Source of the DNA: DASXHY01 sp036272195
GTDB lineage: Bacteria; Verrucomicrobiota; Verrucomicrobiia; Limisphaerales; DASXHY01
DNA: 64,000 nucleotides
Assembly: GCA_036272195.1 (NCBI GenBank)
Contig: DATAZE010000062.1
Span: 116,162 to 180,161 of the forward strand
Direction: 5' to 3'
The notes under the pieces are model-generated. The model had not been told where the DNA came from. It worked only from the letters and a program-made list of their open reading frames with translations, and searched no databases. The position numbers were made by a program, and so were the translations under genes. Positions 1 through 6,445 of the stretch are shown in pieces (the stretch's first letter is position 1; each line of letters begins with the position of its first letter).

Positions 1-542
1 TTCTGCGCGCGCCGGGCGACATCCTCGCGGCCGAGCAATTCCGCCGAGCGTTCGGCGATGAATTTGTGGCTCGCACCATGAAAACCAAATCGGCGAACGC
101 CCGCTTCATGCCAGGCAGCCGGCACCGCGTAACGTGTAGAGGCAGGCGGGGCAAACTGATGAAACGCGGTCTCGAAAAGTCCGACGAGCGGCGTCTTCGG
201 CATCCGTTGCGCGAACAATTTAATGCCAGTGATGTAAGGCGGATTATGCGCGGGAGCGAGACCGTTGTAATCCGCCATCGCCTTCAGCACGCGTTCATCG
301 AGAAGCACGCAGCCGGTGACATCTTTGGCCAGCACGGTTTTGAAACCGACCGCGGATAGTTCGTTTTCATTTTCGATCGCGCCGGCTTTTTTGAGTTCAG
401 CCAAACAATTTTCAATCGCCTGCGAGTAATCCGTCACCCGCTCGAAGCCGCCTTTATGGAGCATGCGCTCGGGGCTGCTCGAAAAATCGAACAGCCGCCA
501 CTTGAGCGACGTGCTACCGATGTTGGCGACCAGAATCTTCAT
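1..542 (-). CDS. ackA: Acetate kinase, 5' part (runs off the window)
   Basis: This is the N-terminal part of an acetate kinase; the gene reads leftwards and leaves the window, so the C-terminal half is not visible. The translation starts MKILVANIGSTSLKWRLF, the phosphate-binding start of ASKHA-fold acetate kinases, and continues with HNPP, FETAFHQ and RRFGFHGASHKF, all family hallmarks. The enzyme would convert acyl phosphate and ADP to the acid and ATP. It is last in the visible leftward operon, after PduL and two BMC-H shell genes. I therefore infer that it collects ATP from the acyl phosphate that PduL makes inside the microcompartment. The ATG at 540-542 is the only sensible start. Confidence 0.93.
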   Translation of the reverse strand, partial: MKILVANIGSTSLKWRLFDFSSSPERMLHKGGFERVTDYSQAIENCLAELKKAGAIENENELSAVGFKTVLAKDVTGCVLLDERVLKAMADYNGLAPAHNPPYITGIKLFAQRMPKTPLVGLFETAFHQFAPPASTRYAVPAAWHEAGVRRFGFHGASHKFIAERSAELLGREDVARRAQ

Positions 543-549
543 GAATGTC

Positions 550-568
550 GATGACGAATGACGAATGG
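550..568. repeat. Heptamer repeat, CGTCATT type
   Basis: Just upstream of the ackA start the minus strand holds consecutive 7-nt units of CGTCATT/CGTCATC. The same kind of unit recurs at 36987-37014. It is one of a family of period-7 repeats in this window. Confidence 0.5.
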
Positions 569-596
569 ACCATTCGCCATCCGGGAATTCTTCATT

Positions 597-875
597 TTAT
601 TGCAACCACTTGCCGAGTCCGCTCAAACCTTCATGGGGACGCGGGATTACTTGCACGCTGATGACTTCGCCGACCTGGGCGGCGGCGGCGGCGCCGGCAT
701 CGGTGGCGGCTTTGACCGCGGCGACGTCGCCACGGAAAAATCCGGTCACGTATCCGCTGCCGACCTTTTCCCAGCCGGTCAGCGTCACATTGGCTGCTTT
801 GAGCGCGGCATCACACGCTTCGAGCAAAGCGCACAGGCCTTTGCATTCAATCATTCCAACTGCTTGTTGAGGCAT
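597..875 (-). CDS. Bacterial microcompartment shell protein (BMC-H)
   Basis: A 92-residue single-BMC-domain shell protein that should form hexamers tiling the compartment facets. Seen: the start MPQQAVGMIECKGL, matching the usual A-(L/V)-G-(M/L)-I-E first strand, the segment AANVTLTGWEKVGSGYVTGF, and FRGDVAAVKAATDAG, the conserved second half of the domain. An in-frame upstream ATG would add 30 residues of repeat-derived, non-homologous sequence, so I take the ATG at 873-875. It lies between another BMC-H gene and ackA in one operon. Substrate specificity cannot be read from it, but PVC compartments of this gene content process fucose or rhamnose-derived aldehydes (family knowledge). Confidence 0.95.
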   Translation of the reverse strand: MPQQAVGMIECKGLCALLEACDAALKAANVTLTGWEKVGSGYVTGFFRGDVAAVKAATDAGAAAAAQVGEVISVQVIPRPHEGLSGLGKWLQ

Positions 876-912
876 AAAATTTAGTTGAGAGTTTAAAGTT
901 GAGTGTTGAAAG

Positions 913-1203
913 TTATTTCTTGGGGGCGCCGTTTTCGCCGATGAAGGCGGCCAGCAAATCGTCATGCGGGCGCGCGAGAATGTGGGAACTGACGAGTTCG
1001 CCGACTTTGCTGGCAGCTTTGGAGCCTGCGTCCACGGCGGCTTTCACGCTGCCGACGTCACCCTTGCAGAGGACGGTGATCAGTCCGCCGCCGATGGGGA
1101 TGGTTTTGACAAGCTGCACGTTGGCGGCTTTCACCATGGCATCGCTGGCTTCGATGCTGCCGACGTACCCTTTCGTTTCGATCATGCCTAATGCTTCGCT
1201 CAT
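913..1203 (-). CDS. Bacterial microcompartment shell protein (BMC-H)
   Basis: A 96-residue second BMC-H shell protein, paralogous to the one downstream. It begins MSEALGMIETKGYVGSIEASD, shows the (A)ANVQLVKTIPIGGGLITVL strand pair and GDVGSVKAAVDAGSKAA, and ends with a short charged tail (GENGAPKK). Two tandem BMC-H genes of this size are typical of PVC microcompartment loci. The small pore-lining stretch differs from the paralogue (PIGGG against VGSG), so the two hexamers probably differ in pore properties; that is inference. The gap of about 37 nt to the next gene contains no terminator that I can see. Confidence 0.95.
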   Translation of the reverse strand: MSEALGMIETKGYVGSIEASDAMVKAANVQLVKTIPIGGGLITVLCKGDVGSVKAAVDAGSKAASKVGELVSSHILARPHDDLLAAFIGENGAPKK

Positions 1204-1239
1204 ATTTTTATTAGTTGATTGTTGGCTTCAGTAAATTGG

Positions 1240-1632
1240 TTATTCGATGGCTTTGACGGAAAAGTCTTTGGGCAACTTGCCGGTTTTCGTGTAGTTCTGC
1301 TGATCAATCACATACCACCGCGTAGGAACCATCTCTGCCCGGCGTAGATACAGCCCGCCGTCCGCCACATAGGAAAAGAGATCGCGCGCGACGACTTTTG
1401 ATGGCGCCTGGTAATAATATCCATCGTTGTCTTCCATGACGGGTTTGTATTCACCAGCCGGGAATGTGACTTTGGTTCCTAAACCAAATGTGAACTCAGC
1501 CGGCTTTTCCAATACGAATGCCTTTACAGGCGGAGTCGATGACAAAACCCGCATCGACGCGCAACCTGGCAACAAGGCCAAAGCAACGCTGGTTAATACG
1601 ATTCCAATAAAAGCTCTCAATAGGGTTTTCAT
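1240..1632 (-). CDS. Putative lipoprotein in the microcompartment operon
   Basis: A 130-residue protein with a signal peptide and a lipobox (LLPGC, Cys24), so it is probably exported and lipid-anchored. The rest reads like a small beta-rich domain: EFTFGLGTKVTFPAGEYKP, then YYYQAPSKVV, and a C-terminal YVIDQQ segment. I do not recognise a family. The gene is 8 nt downstream of pduL and upstream of the BMC-H genes on the same strand, so it is co-transcribed with proteins of a cytosolic organelle. That makes an exported partner unexpected. A sensing or uptake role for the compartment substrate is possible but unsupported. Confidence 0.75.
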   Translation of the reverse strand: MKTLLRAFIGIVLTSVALALLPGCASMRVLSSTPPVKAFVLEKPAEFTFGLGTKVTFPAGEYKPVMEDNDGYYYQAPSKVVARDLFSYVADGGLYLRRAEMVPTRWYVIDQQNYTKTGKLPKDFSVKAIE

Positions 1633-1640
1633 TGTTCTGA

Positions 1641-2318
1641 TTATTTACTTAGTTCGCACACTGTCTCAGGCTGCAAATTGCAGGCATTGCCCTCATCGGT
1701 ATCAATGTGCACTTCGAGTTTGAAACTTTTGTCCACGCGGCAAAGCATCTGGTCCAGAGTGATGCCGCAGGGGCCGCCGATTTTCAACTTCAGATGTTCG
1801 CCGGCTTTCACACCGTAAAATTTCGCATCGTCGGGCGACATATGCACGTGGCGCATCGCGCGGATCACGCCTTCCGACATCTCAAAAAATCCCGCCGGAC
1901 CCATCAACATGCAGCCGAGCGTGCCCTTGATGTCGCCGGAAATACGCAGCGGCAATTCAAAGCCGAGCGCGATGCCGTCCGTGTAAGCCAATTCCACCTG
2001 GTTCAAACTCCGGCAGGGGCCGAGAATTCGAAGATTTGAAATCACGCGGCTGCGAGGGCCGATCAACGTGAGCGTTTCCTTGGCCGCAAACTGCCCATCC
2101 TGATAAAGCCATTTGTGAACCGTGAGTTGGTGACCTTTGCCGAAAAGAGCTTCGACCGCTTCCTGGGTGAGATGGCAATGCCGCGCGCTGATGTTTACCA
2201 GCAACGGGTTAGGCGCGCTGACAGCAGTCGGCAAGGGCTTGCCCAGCCGTTGATAAACGGCCTGCCGAACCATGTGTTCGACCACTGCACGATGCGTTGT
2301 TGGACTAGGTGCAACCAT
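1641..2318 (-). CDS. pduL: PduL-type phosphotransacylase
   Basis: This 225-residue enzyme transfers the acyl group from CoA to phosphate inside the microcompartment, recycling CoA and feeding acetate kinase. Seen: two zinc-binding clusters, HCH at residues 47-49 in ISARHCHL and HVH at 157-159 in MRHVHMSPDDA, and the PduL-typical end KLEVHIDTDEGNA. Residues 4-28 (THRAVVEHMVRQAVYQRL) form an amphipathic helix followed by a Pro/Ala linker, which matches an encapsulation peptide. The frame stays open upstream to 2507, but that extension overlaps the divergent regulator and looks like noise. I therefore take the ATG at 2316-2318. First gene of the visible leftward operon. Confidence 0.93.
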   Translation of the reverse strand: MVAPSPTTHRAVVEHMVRQAVYQRLGKPLPTAVSAPNPLLVNISARHCHLTQEAVEALFGKGHQLTVHKWLYQDGQFAAKETLTLIGPRSRVISNLRILGPCRSLNQVELAYTDGIALGFELPLRISGDIKGTLGCMLMGPAGFFEMSEGVIRAMRHVHMSPDDAKFYGVKAGEHLKLKIGGPCGITLDQMLCRVDKSFKLEVHIDTDEGNACNLQPETVCELSK

Positions 2319-2332
2319 AGCAATGATGCTTG

Positions 2333-2375
2333 TTTTGCCAGAATTTGAAAAATAGTCAACAAAATTCTTGCAAAA
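2333..2375. promoter_or_regulatory. Palindromic candidate operator between pduL and deoR-type gene
   Basis: Two 14-nt arms, 2333-2346 (TTTTGCCAGAATTT) and 2362-2375 (AAATTCTTGCAAAA), are inverted copies with a single mismatch, separated by 15 nt. The palindrome lies in the divergent gap between the pduL start and the regulator start. This is where an autoregulated DeoR-family repressor would bind. The AT-rich arms would also overlap any -10 region for either gene. Binding by the adjacent regulator is inference. Confidence 0.55.
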
Positions 2376-2404
2376 TGTTTCATAATCTACCAAAGTCGCG
2401 CTTG

Positions 2405-3178
2405 ATGTCGGCAGAAGAACGCCAAAAACGCATCGAAACCTACCTAAAACAGGTAGAATTCGCTTCCTTGGAGGAATTGGCGAAGCAGGTGGACGCCTCG
2501 GTTTCAACCGTGCGGCGAGATTTGACCCTGATGGAAACGACCGGCGTATTGAAGCGCACGCACGGCGGCGCGCGCCTGGCGGAGCCGCCCTCCTCCGACG
2601 AATTCATTTTTTCCGCGCGCGAAACGCATCAGCTTACGGAGAAGGAAGCCATCGGCAAAGCGTGCGCCGGACTTATTCAGCCGAACCAGAGCGTCATCAT
2701 CGATGCCGGGACGACGGCGTATCACGCGGCGCGTTATCTGGAAGAAAAAACGCCGCACATCATCACCAACTCATTGCCGGTGGCGAATTTTTTTGCGGGG
2801 TCGAACCGCCTGGAAGTGATCGTGTCGGGCGGTGTGATTTATCCACGGCTCGGCGTTCTCGTTGGTCCGCTGGCGGTCGAGGCCTTCACCAAAATGCACG
2901 CGGATGTGGCGATCATGAGCGGCGGCGGCATCGTGCTGGAAGGCGTGAGCAACTCGCACGGGCTGCTCATCGACATTCAGCGCGCAATGATCAACGGGGC
3001 GCAACGCGTTATTTTCTGTTTCGATCACACCAAGTTCGGCCGGCAATCGGTTTTGCCGTTGTGCGGGTTGGACGTGATTGATGTGATTGTGACGGACAGC
3101 AACGCGCCGATGGAGTTGGTGGAGCAATTTCGTGCGAAGGGGATTGAGGTGGTGGTCGCGCAGCTAACGGTCTTGTAA
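2405..3178 (+). CDS. DeoR-family transcriptional regulator
   Basis: A 257-residue DeoR/GlpR-type repressor. Residues 1-55 hold the winged helix (EERQKRIETYLKQ, then LAKQVDASVSTVRRDLTLME and the GVLKRTHGGARL wing). The rest is the sugar-phosphate-binding domain with IDAGTTAYHAARYL and the GGVIYPRLGVLVGPLA segment. It is divergent from the microcompartment operon with a palindrome between them, so it probably controls that operon in response to a phosphorylated sugar intermediate. An upstream ATG at 2375 would add ten residues but overlaps the palindrome; 2405 gives the standard family N-terminus and is preferred. Confidence 0.92.
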   Translation: MSAEERQKRIETYLKQVEFASLEELAKQVDASVSTVRRDLTLMETTGVLKRTHGGARLAEPPSSDEFIFSARETHQLTEKEAIGKACAGLIQPNQSVIIDAGTTAYHAARYLEEKTPHIITNSLPVANFFAGSNRLEVIVSGGVIYPRLGVLVGPLAVEAFTKMHADVAIMSGGGIVLEGVSNSHGLLIDIQRAMINGAQRVIFCFDHTKFGRQSVLPLCGLDVIDVIVTDSNAPMELVEQFRAKGIEVVVAQLTVL

Positions 3179-3191
3179 TCCCGAAGGGATT
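3177..3191 (+). terminator. Small hairpin after the DeoR-type gene
   Basis: AATCCC-GAA-GGGATT forms a perfect 6-bp stem starting inside the stop codon of the regulator gene. There is no T-run, so it is at best a weak terminator or an end-stabilising hairpin between two convergent genes. Confidence 0.3.
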
Positions 3192-3223
3192 CCGTCATTC
3201 AGCCCAAGCCGCGAAATTATTCC

Positions 3224-3595
3224 TCACGTAAGCGGCTTTGACCGTTTGCTCAGCCACTCCACGTAAAATGAGGATGCCGTGATGCCGGAACCAATGATTC
3301 CCAAAATGTCGAACCACGGGCTGGTGAGCACGTCGTCCACGATGGTTTCTTCCTCCACGGTTTCCCGAAGGTCTTCCACTTCTTCCGTCAATGCTTCAAG
3401 TGCGTTGTCGTGGGGCGCAACTGTCGAACTGGGGGCTTTATGATTGGCTTCGGTCGCGGTTGCGTGTTGCAGGGCTTGCTTGGCGTTGGCATGCGCCTTC
3501 GCCTGAACCGCGCCAGCAATCGTTCCGAGCAAGAGAACGGTCAAACCAATTCCTCTTAACAGAGGCCCGACGGATTCGTGAATTTGAATCTTCAT
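3224..3595 (-). CDS. Small membrane protein of unknown function
   Basis: A 123-residue protein that I do not recognise. It has an N-terminal hydrophobic segment (residues about 12-32, GIGLTVLLLGTIAGAVQA) that may be a signal peptide. An alanine-rich linker follows, then an acidic, coiled-coil-like stretch (ALEALTEEVEDLRETVEEE) and a second hydrophobic segment near the C-terminus (WFDILGIIGSGITASSFYVEW). The predicted form is a membrane protein with a periplasmic acidic helix. It converges on the DeoR-type gene. No functional clue comes from the neighbours. Confidence 0.6.
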   Translation of the reverse strand: MKIQIHESVGPLLRGIGLTVLLLGTIAGAVQAKAHANAKQALQHATATEANHKAPSSTVAPHDNALEALTEEVEDLRETVEEETIVDDVLTSPWFDILGIIGSGITASSFYVEWLSKRSKPLT

Positions 3596-3743
3596 TGGTG
3601 GGCACGCTGCCTCCGGGCAAAACGACAGTCAGAAAAACGAGGCATCAAGTATTGCGGAGGAATTTATCAATCGGCCCCGTTAACGCAACGCCGAATCAAG
3701 CGAATCGGACTCGATCAAATCGAAACAAGGAGAGGATCGCCGC

Positions 3744-3846
3744 GAGAAATTTCGTCCCGCGCTATACGCGCGTAACGGAATATGGGGCGGACCGGCAGGT
3801 CCGCCCTACCATTCGAATTAAATCGGCCCTTCGAGCACGCTCGGCA
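3744..3846. repeat. Left copy of a ~105 bp repeat flanking the toxin-antitoxin pair
   Basis: This stretch matches 4592-4698 in the same orientation with a few substitutions and small indels. It contains the palindrome GGGCGGACC-GGCA-GGTCCGCCC and ends with a degenerate copy of the last codons of the HDOD gene, reading VLEGPI-stop on the minus strand where the gene itself ends VLEGLV-stop. The toxin stop codon lies 17 nt beyond it. Confidence 0.8.
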
Positions 3847-3862
3847 ATCTGTCCGAGAAGTT

Positions 3863-4234
3863 TTAACTGATTAATGCTGCTGCAGGATGTTTTGCGGACT
3901 GGTCCAGAGTTGCCCATTGCATTCCGTGTTTGTGCGCTAAATTCGCCAGATACCAGTCTGTTGTTTTTGCGGAGGTGGGCGCTGCGATACCATCGAGAAC
4001 GCGGAGATCGTCCGGCACAAATTCCACAGACCCAATAAAGTCCTCGAGCAATTTCCGGGCATCCGCCATCGAGAGATTAAACGTTTTGCTTGTTGATACG
4101 CTGATAAAGCCAAGCTCCGTGATTGGACATACGGCGAGTTTTTTTCCTTTTGCCCAAGCGGAGACTTTGGCGTGGTCCACGTGCGTCTGCCAAAGAAAAG
4201 CGATGATCGTTGAAACGTCGAGCAAGTAGGTCAT
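3863..4234 (-). CDS. PIN-domain toxin, VapC-like ribonuclease
   Basis: A 123-residue PIN-domain protein. The four acidic positions expected for the Mg-dependent nuclease site are visible: Asp6 in MTYLLDVS, Glu40 in CPITELGF, Asp93 in TTDWYLANLA, and Asp111 in ATLDQS. Proteins of this type cleave RNA, often tRNA or rRNA, when their antitoxin is degraded. The start overlaps the stop of the upstream small gene by 4 nt (ATGA), the classic toxin-antitoxin arrangement. The pair is flanked by direct repeats (3744-3846 and 4592-4698), which suggests it arrived as a unit. The RNA target is not predictable from sequence. Confidence 0.85.
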   Translation of the reverse strand: MTYLLDVSTIIAFLWQTHVDHAKVSAWAKGKKLAVCPITELGFISVSTSKTFNLSMADARKLLEDFIGSVEFVPDDLRVLDGIAAPTSAKTTDWYLANLAHKHGMQWATLDQSAKHPAAALIS

Positions 4235-4497
4235 GGAAACTCAGCCATTACCTTCTGCGTATCCTCGTTAGTCAGTCTGGCGCCGGCCGCCAACAATCTG
4301 CCTCCGACCTTGACCAAGTGGGCGTTGGGCACGTTGGCCTCTCCTATTTCGACCAACACAATGCGATTACCTTCCGTCTGAGCCTGGTAATCGGTGTTGG
4401 GCTTCAAGACGTCCCGACCGTCGAGGCAGGCCCGATTGTCAGTTCTTAACTTCACAATCAAATGCTCCCACGAAGACCCCTTTATTTCAAGCCTCAA
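4231..4497 (-). CDS. Probable antitoxin of the VapBC-like pair
   Basis: An 88-residue protein directly upstream of and overlapping the PIN toxin by 4 nt. By position and size it is the antitoxin. It is not an obvious AbrB, RHH or Phd domain: the sequence begins MRLEIKGSSWEHLIVKLRT, carries a short beta-rich middle (NRIVLVEIGEANVP), and ends with a helical tail (LTNEDTQKVMAEFP) that could wrap the toxin groove. The assignment rests on gene arrangement more than on a recognised DNA-binding fold. Confidence 0.6.
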   Translation of the reverse strand: MRLEIKGSSWEHLIVKLRTDNRACLDGRDVLKPNTDYQAQTEGNRIVLVEIGEANVPNAHLVKVGGRLLAAGARLTNEDTQKVMAEFP

Positions 4498-4591
4498 AGT
4501 CTCTTTTGACGCGCGCCCGGCAGACCCGTATGAGGCGGAGCCAGCTCCACCTCGTCTCGATGACGCAGATAGTTAGTAAGGGGATTGTTGC

Positions 4592-4698
4592 AAGAAAATT
4601 TCGTCCCGCGCTATGCGCGCGTGACGGATTATGGGGCGGACCAGCAGGTCCGCCCTACCGATTAAAAAATTAAACCAGCCCTTCGAGCACGCTCGGCA
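4592..4698. repeat. Right copy of the ~105 bp repeat
   Basis: This copy contains the palindrome GGGCGGACC-AGCA-GGTCCGCCC and runs into the last nine codons of the HDOD gene. The toxin-antitoxin genes occupy the space between this copy and 3744-3846. The imperfect palindrome CGTCCCGCGC/GCGCGCGTGACG precedes the stem in both copies. Confidence 0.8.
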
Positions 4699-5575
4699 GT
4701 CGTTCCAGGCTGCGATGCAAGGATGCACGGGCGATGGCTTGCTCCGCTTCCTGCGCGTTCGGGAACAAAACTTTCCAGCCGGGCGCGGTAAGGCATTGTT
4801 CATGCGTGACGGGGAGGTAATTACCGCTGCAACCGATTTTTTCGCTGCGTAACAATAAATCCGCGATTTGCACCGAGGCGATCACGTGCTGGTAGCGATC
4901 CGCTTTTTCCGGATGATGATGGAAGCGCGCGGCCTTGATCATCAGTTCGGGCAGGCGATGCCGTTCCAGATACAGCGCGCCGAGTTCCGAGTGGTCGATG
5001 CCGAGGATTTCGATTTCGATTTCCGAAAGGTCCGCGGTTCCCTGCACGGCTTGCCGGTGAATTTCCGCAAAATGATCGGGGAAAGACCACGCCATCACGA
5101 TTTTACCCACGTCATGCACGAGACCGGCCACATAATCGGTTTCATCGTTCGGCGCCTGCACGGTGCTCACGACTTCGCGGGTGAGAATGGCGGTGCCGAT
5201 GGAGTGCTGCCAGAATTCGCGCCAGGGAAAATTGCATTGCCGCGTCAACCGCTGAAAATCCTCGATGATGGGCGTCACCATCGTGAGCTGGCGGATCTGC
5301 CGGACGCCCAGATAAAAGACCGCTTCTTCGATGCTGTTGACCGGCGTGGTCAGGCCATAATAAACCGAATTCACCAGGCGCAACAGCCGCGAGGTCAAGC
5401 TCGGGTCGCGTCGAATGATTTCAGAAATTTGCGCCGAGAAACGTTGCTCGGCCTGCAGCAGTCCCTGGAGAGCTTTATTGATGCTGCCGAGAGAAGGCAG
5501 CGAAGGGCAAAGCGCCAGTTGCGATTCAATCTCTTTGAGATCAAGCTTGCCGGACGGAACCGAAATTTGTGTCAT
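4670..5575 (-). CDS. HDOD-domain signalling protein
   Basis: A 301-residue single HDOD-domain protein, a catalytically degenerate relative of HD phosphohydrolases used in signalling. Seen: the N-terminal helical cap with LPSLGSINKALQGLL, the core RRDPSLTSRLLRLVNSVYYG, the SIEEAVFYLGVRQIRQL segment, and AGLVHDVGKIVMA. HDOD proteins act in chemotaxis, motility and stress signalling, usually as scaffolds. The gene is divergent from the operon that ends with the sigma-54 activator of the flagellar cluster, but a link to motility is only suggested by position. Its 3' end is duplicated at 3744-3846. Confidence 0.85.
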   Translation of the reverse strand: MTQISVPSGKLDLKEIESQLALCPSLPSLGSINKALQGLLQAEQRFSAQISEIIRRDPSLTSRLLRLVNSVYYGLTTPVNSIEEAVFYLGVRQIRQLTMVTPIIEDFQRLTRQCNFPWREFWQHSIGTAILTREVVSTVQAPNDETDYVAGLVHDVGKIVMAWSFPDHFAEIHRQAVQGTADLSEIEIEILGIDHSELGALYLERHRLPELMIKAARFHHHPEKADRYQHVIASVQIADLLLRSEKIGCSGNYLPVTHEQCLTAPGWKVLFPNAQEAEQAIARASLHRSLERLPSVLEGLV

Positions 5576-5938
5576 AAAAATTGCCGGACATCAGCGTGCG
5601 GCTTCCGCTTTATCGGTATTTGTGAAAAGGACTTGAGCGGAAACAAACGAAATTCAACAGGAACAGGAGGTAGCAGAGGAAACAGAGGTGTAAGGCTTTC
5701 CTGGCTTGCAACACCGGCACTGACCGAATGAGCGCTCCGGTATGGGCGTTGAGTTTATACCATGATTGAAAATCTCTGTTCCCTCTGTTTCCTCCTGTTC
5801 TCCTCTGGCCCGGAGTTAAAGGTGAAGGATTTCCTAAAGCCCCGGCAATATTTGCCGATGAATAATTGAACTGGCACCGCAGCCTTTCACGAACGGTCAA
5901 TCGCGCTGTCGGCGTGCTTTGGGCAATAAATCGAACTC
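5576..5938. other. Divergent intergenic region with a repeat-derived hairpin
   Basis: No gene was found here. The stretch 5661-5688 and the stretch 5774-5809 are inverted copies of a CAGAGGA/AACAGAGG-rich sequence, with a 7-nt insertion in one arm, and could fold into a long hairpin. The arms look like one of the low-complexity dispersed repeats of this genome. A weak sigma-54-like site lies at the right end (5910-5925). Confidence 0.5.
5910..5925 (+). promoter_or_regulatory. Weak sigma-54-like promoter before the 5939 operon
   Basis: CGGCGT and GGGCA here have GG and GC exactly ten nucleotides apart, and an A-rich stretch follows. The match to the strong sites in this window (TGGCAC, TGC) is poor. 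It is listed because its distance to the start codon resembles theirs. Confidence 0.25.
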
Positions 5939-6445
5939 ATGGAACCATTAAACATTCGCAAGATCGCGGTTGCGACCGCGATTCTCATTGCGTGCGCCGC
6001 GCCACAGGCACGCGGCAATGGTGTCTATTTGAAGCAAATTGGCCCATCACCATTGCGGTTTTCCATGGCTACGGCCGCATTTTCGTTCACGCTCCCTGCG
6101 GTGCTTATGGGACGTCCGGCGGTTACCAACTCAGCGGAAATTGGCCTCGCCAAGACAACTTCTGCGGATACCAACGCTGTCACGGTGCCGGCCTCCCCGC
6201 TTCCTTCCGATACGACCGCCAACACTATCCCGACTATTCCCAACCCTATTTTGCCAAACAATGCCGCCACAACACCTTCGGCAAGCGATTTGCTTGTGGT
6301 ATCGCCGCAGATGCTGACGGAATTTTTTAAACCAGGGCAGAATGGAACGAACACACCGAGTGCCGTGGTGGTGCCCCCGCATGTCGGGTTCACTCCTCCA
6401 TCGGTGATGCCGCCATCCAGCCAGGCAATTTACAAGGTTCAATGA
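5939..6445 (+). CDS. Secreted proline/threonine-rich protein of unknown function
   Basis: A 168-residue protein with an N-terminal signal peptide (IRKIAVATAILIACAAPQARG), then low-complexity sequence rich in Pro, Thr, Ser and Ala. I do not recognise a family. The stop codon overlaps the start of the next gene (ATGA at 6442-6445), so it is translationally coupled to the TPR protein. The operon ends with a sigma-54 activator followed by the flagellar genes, so an envelope role connected with flagella or surface structures is conceivable but not shown. Confidence 0.65.
   Translation: MEPLNIRKIAVATAILIACAAPQARGNGVYLKQIGPSPLRFSMATAAFSFTLPAVLMGRPAVTNSAEIGLAKTTSADTNAVTVPASPLPSDTTANTIPTIPNPILPNNAATTPSASDLLVVSPQMLTEFFKPGQNGTNTPSAVVVPPHVGFTPPSVMPPSSQAIYKVQ

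Noticed and set aside
1641..2507. Longer pduL form starting at 2507
   Set aside because: The extra 63 residues overlap the divergent regulator and the palindrome and have no similarity to PduL; 2318 gives the family N-terminus.
4868..5731. Plus-strand open frame (287 codons) opposite the HDOD gene
   Set aside because: It is antisense to a recognised domain, with an Arg/His-rich translation and no family resemblance.
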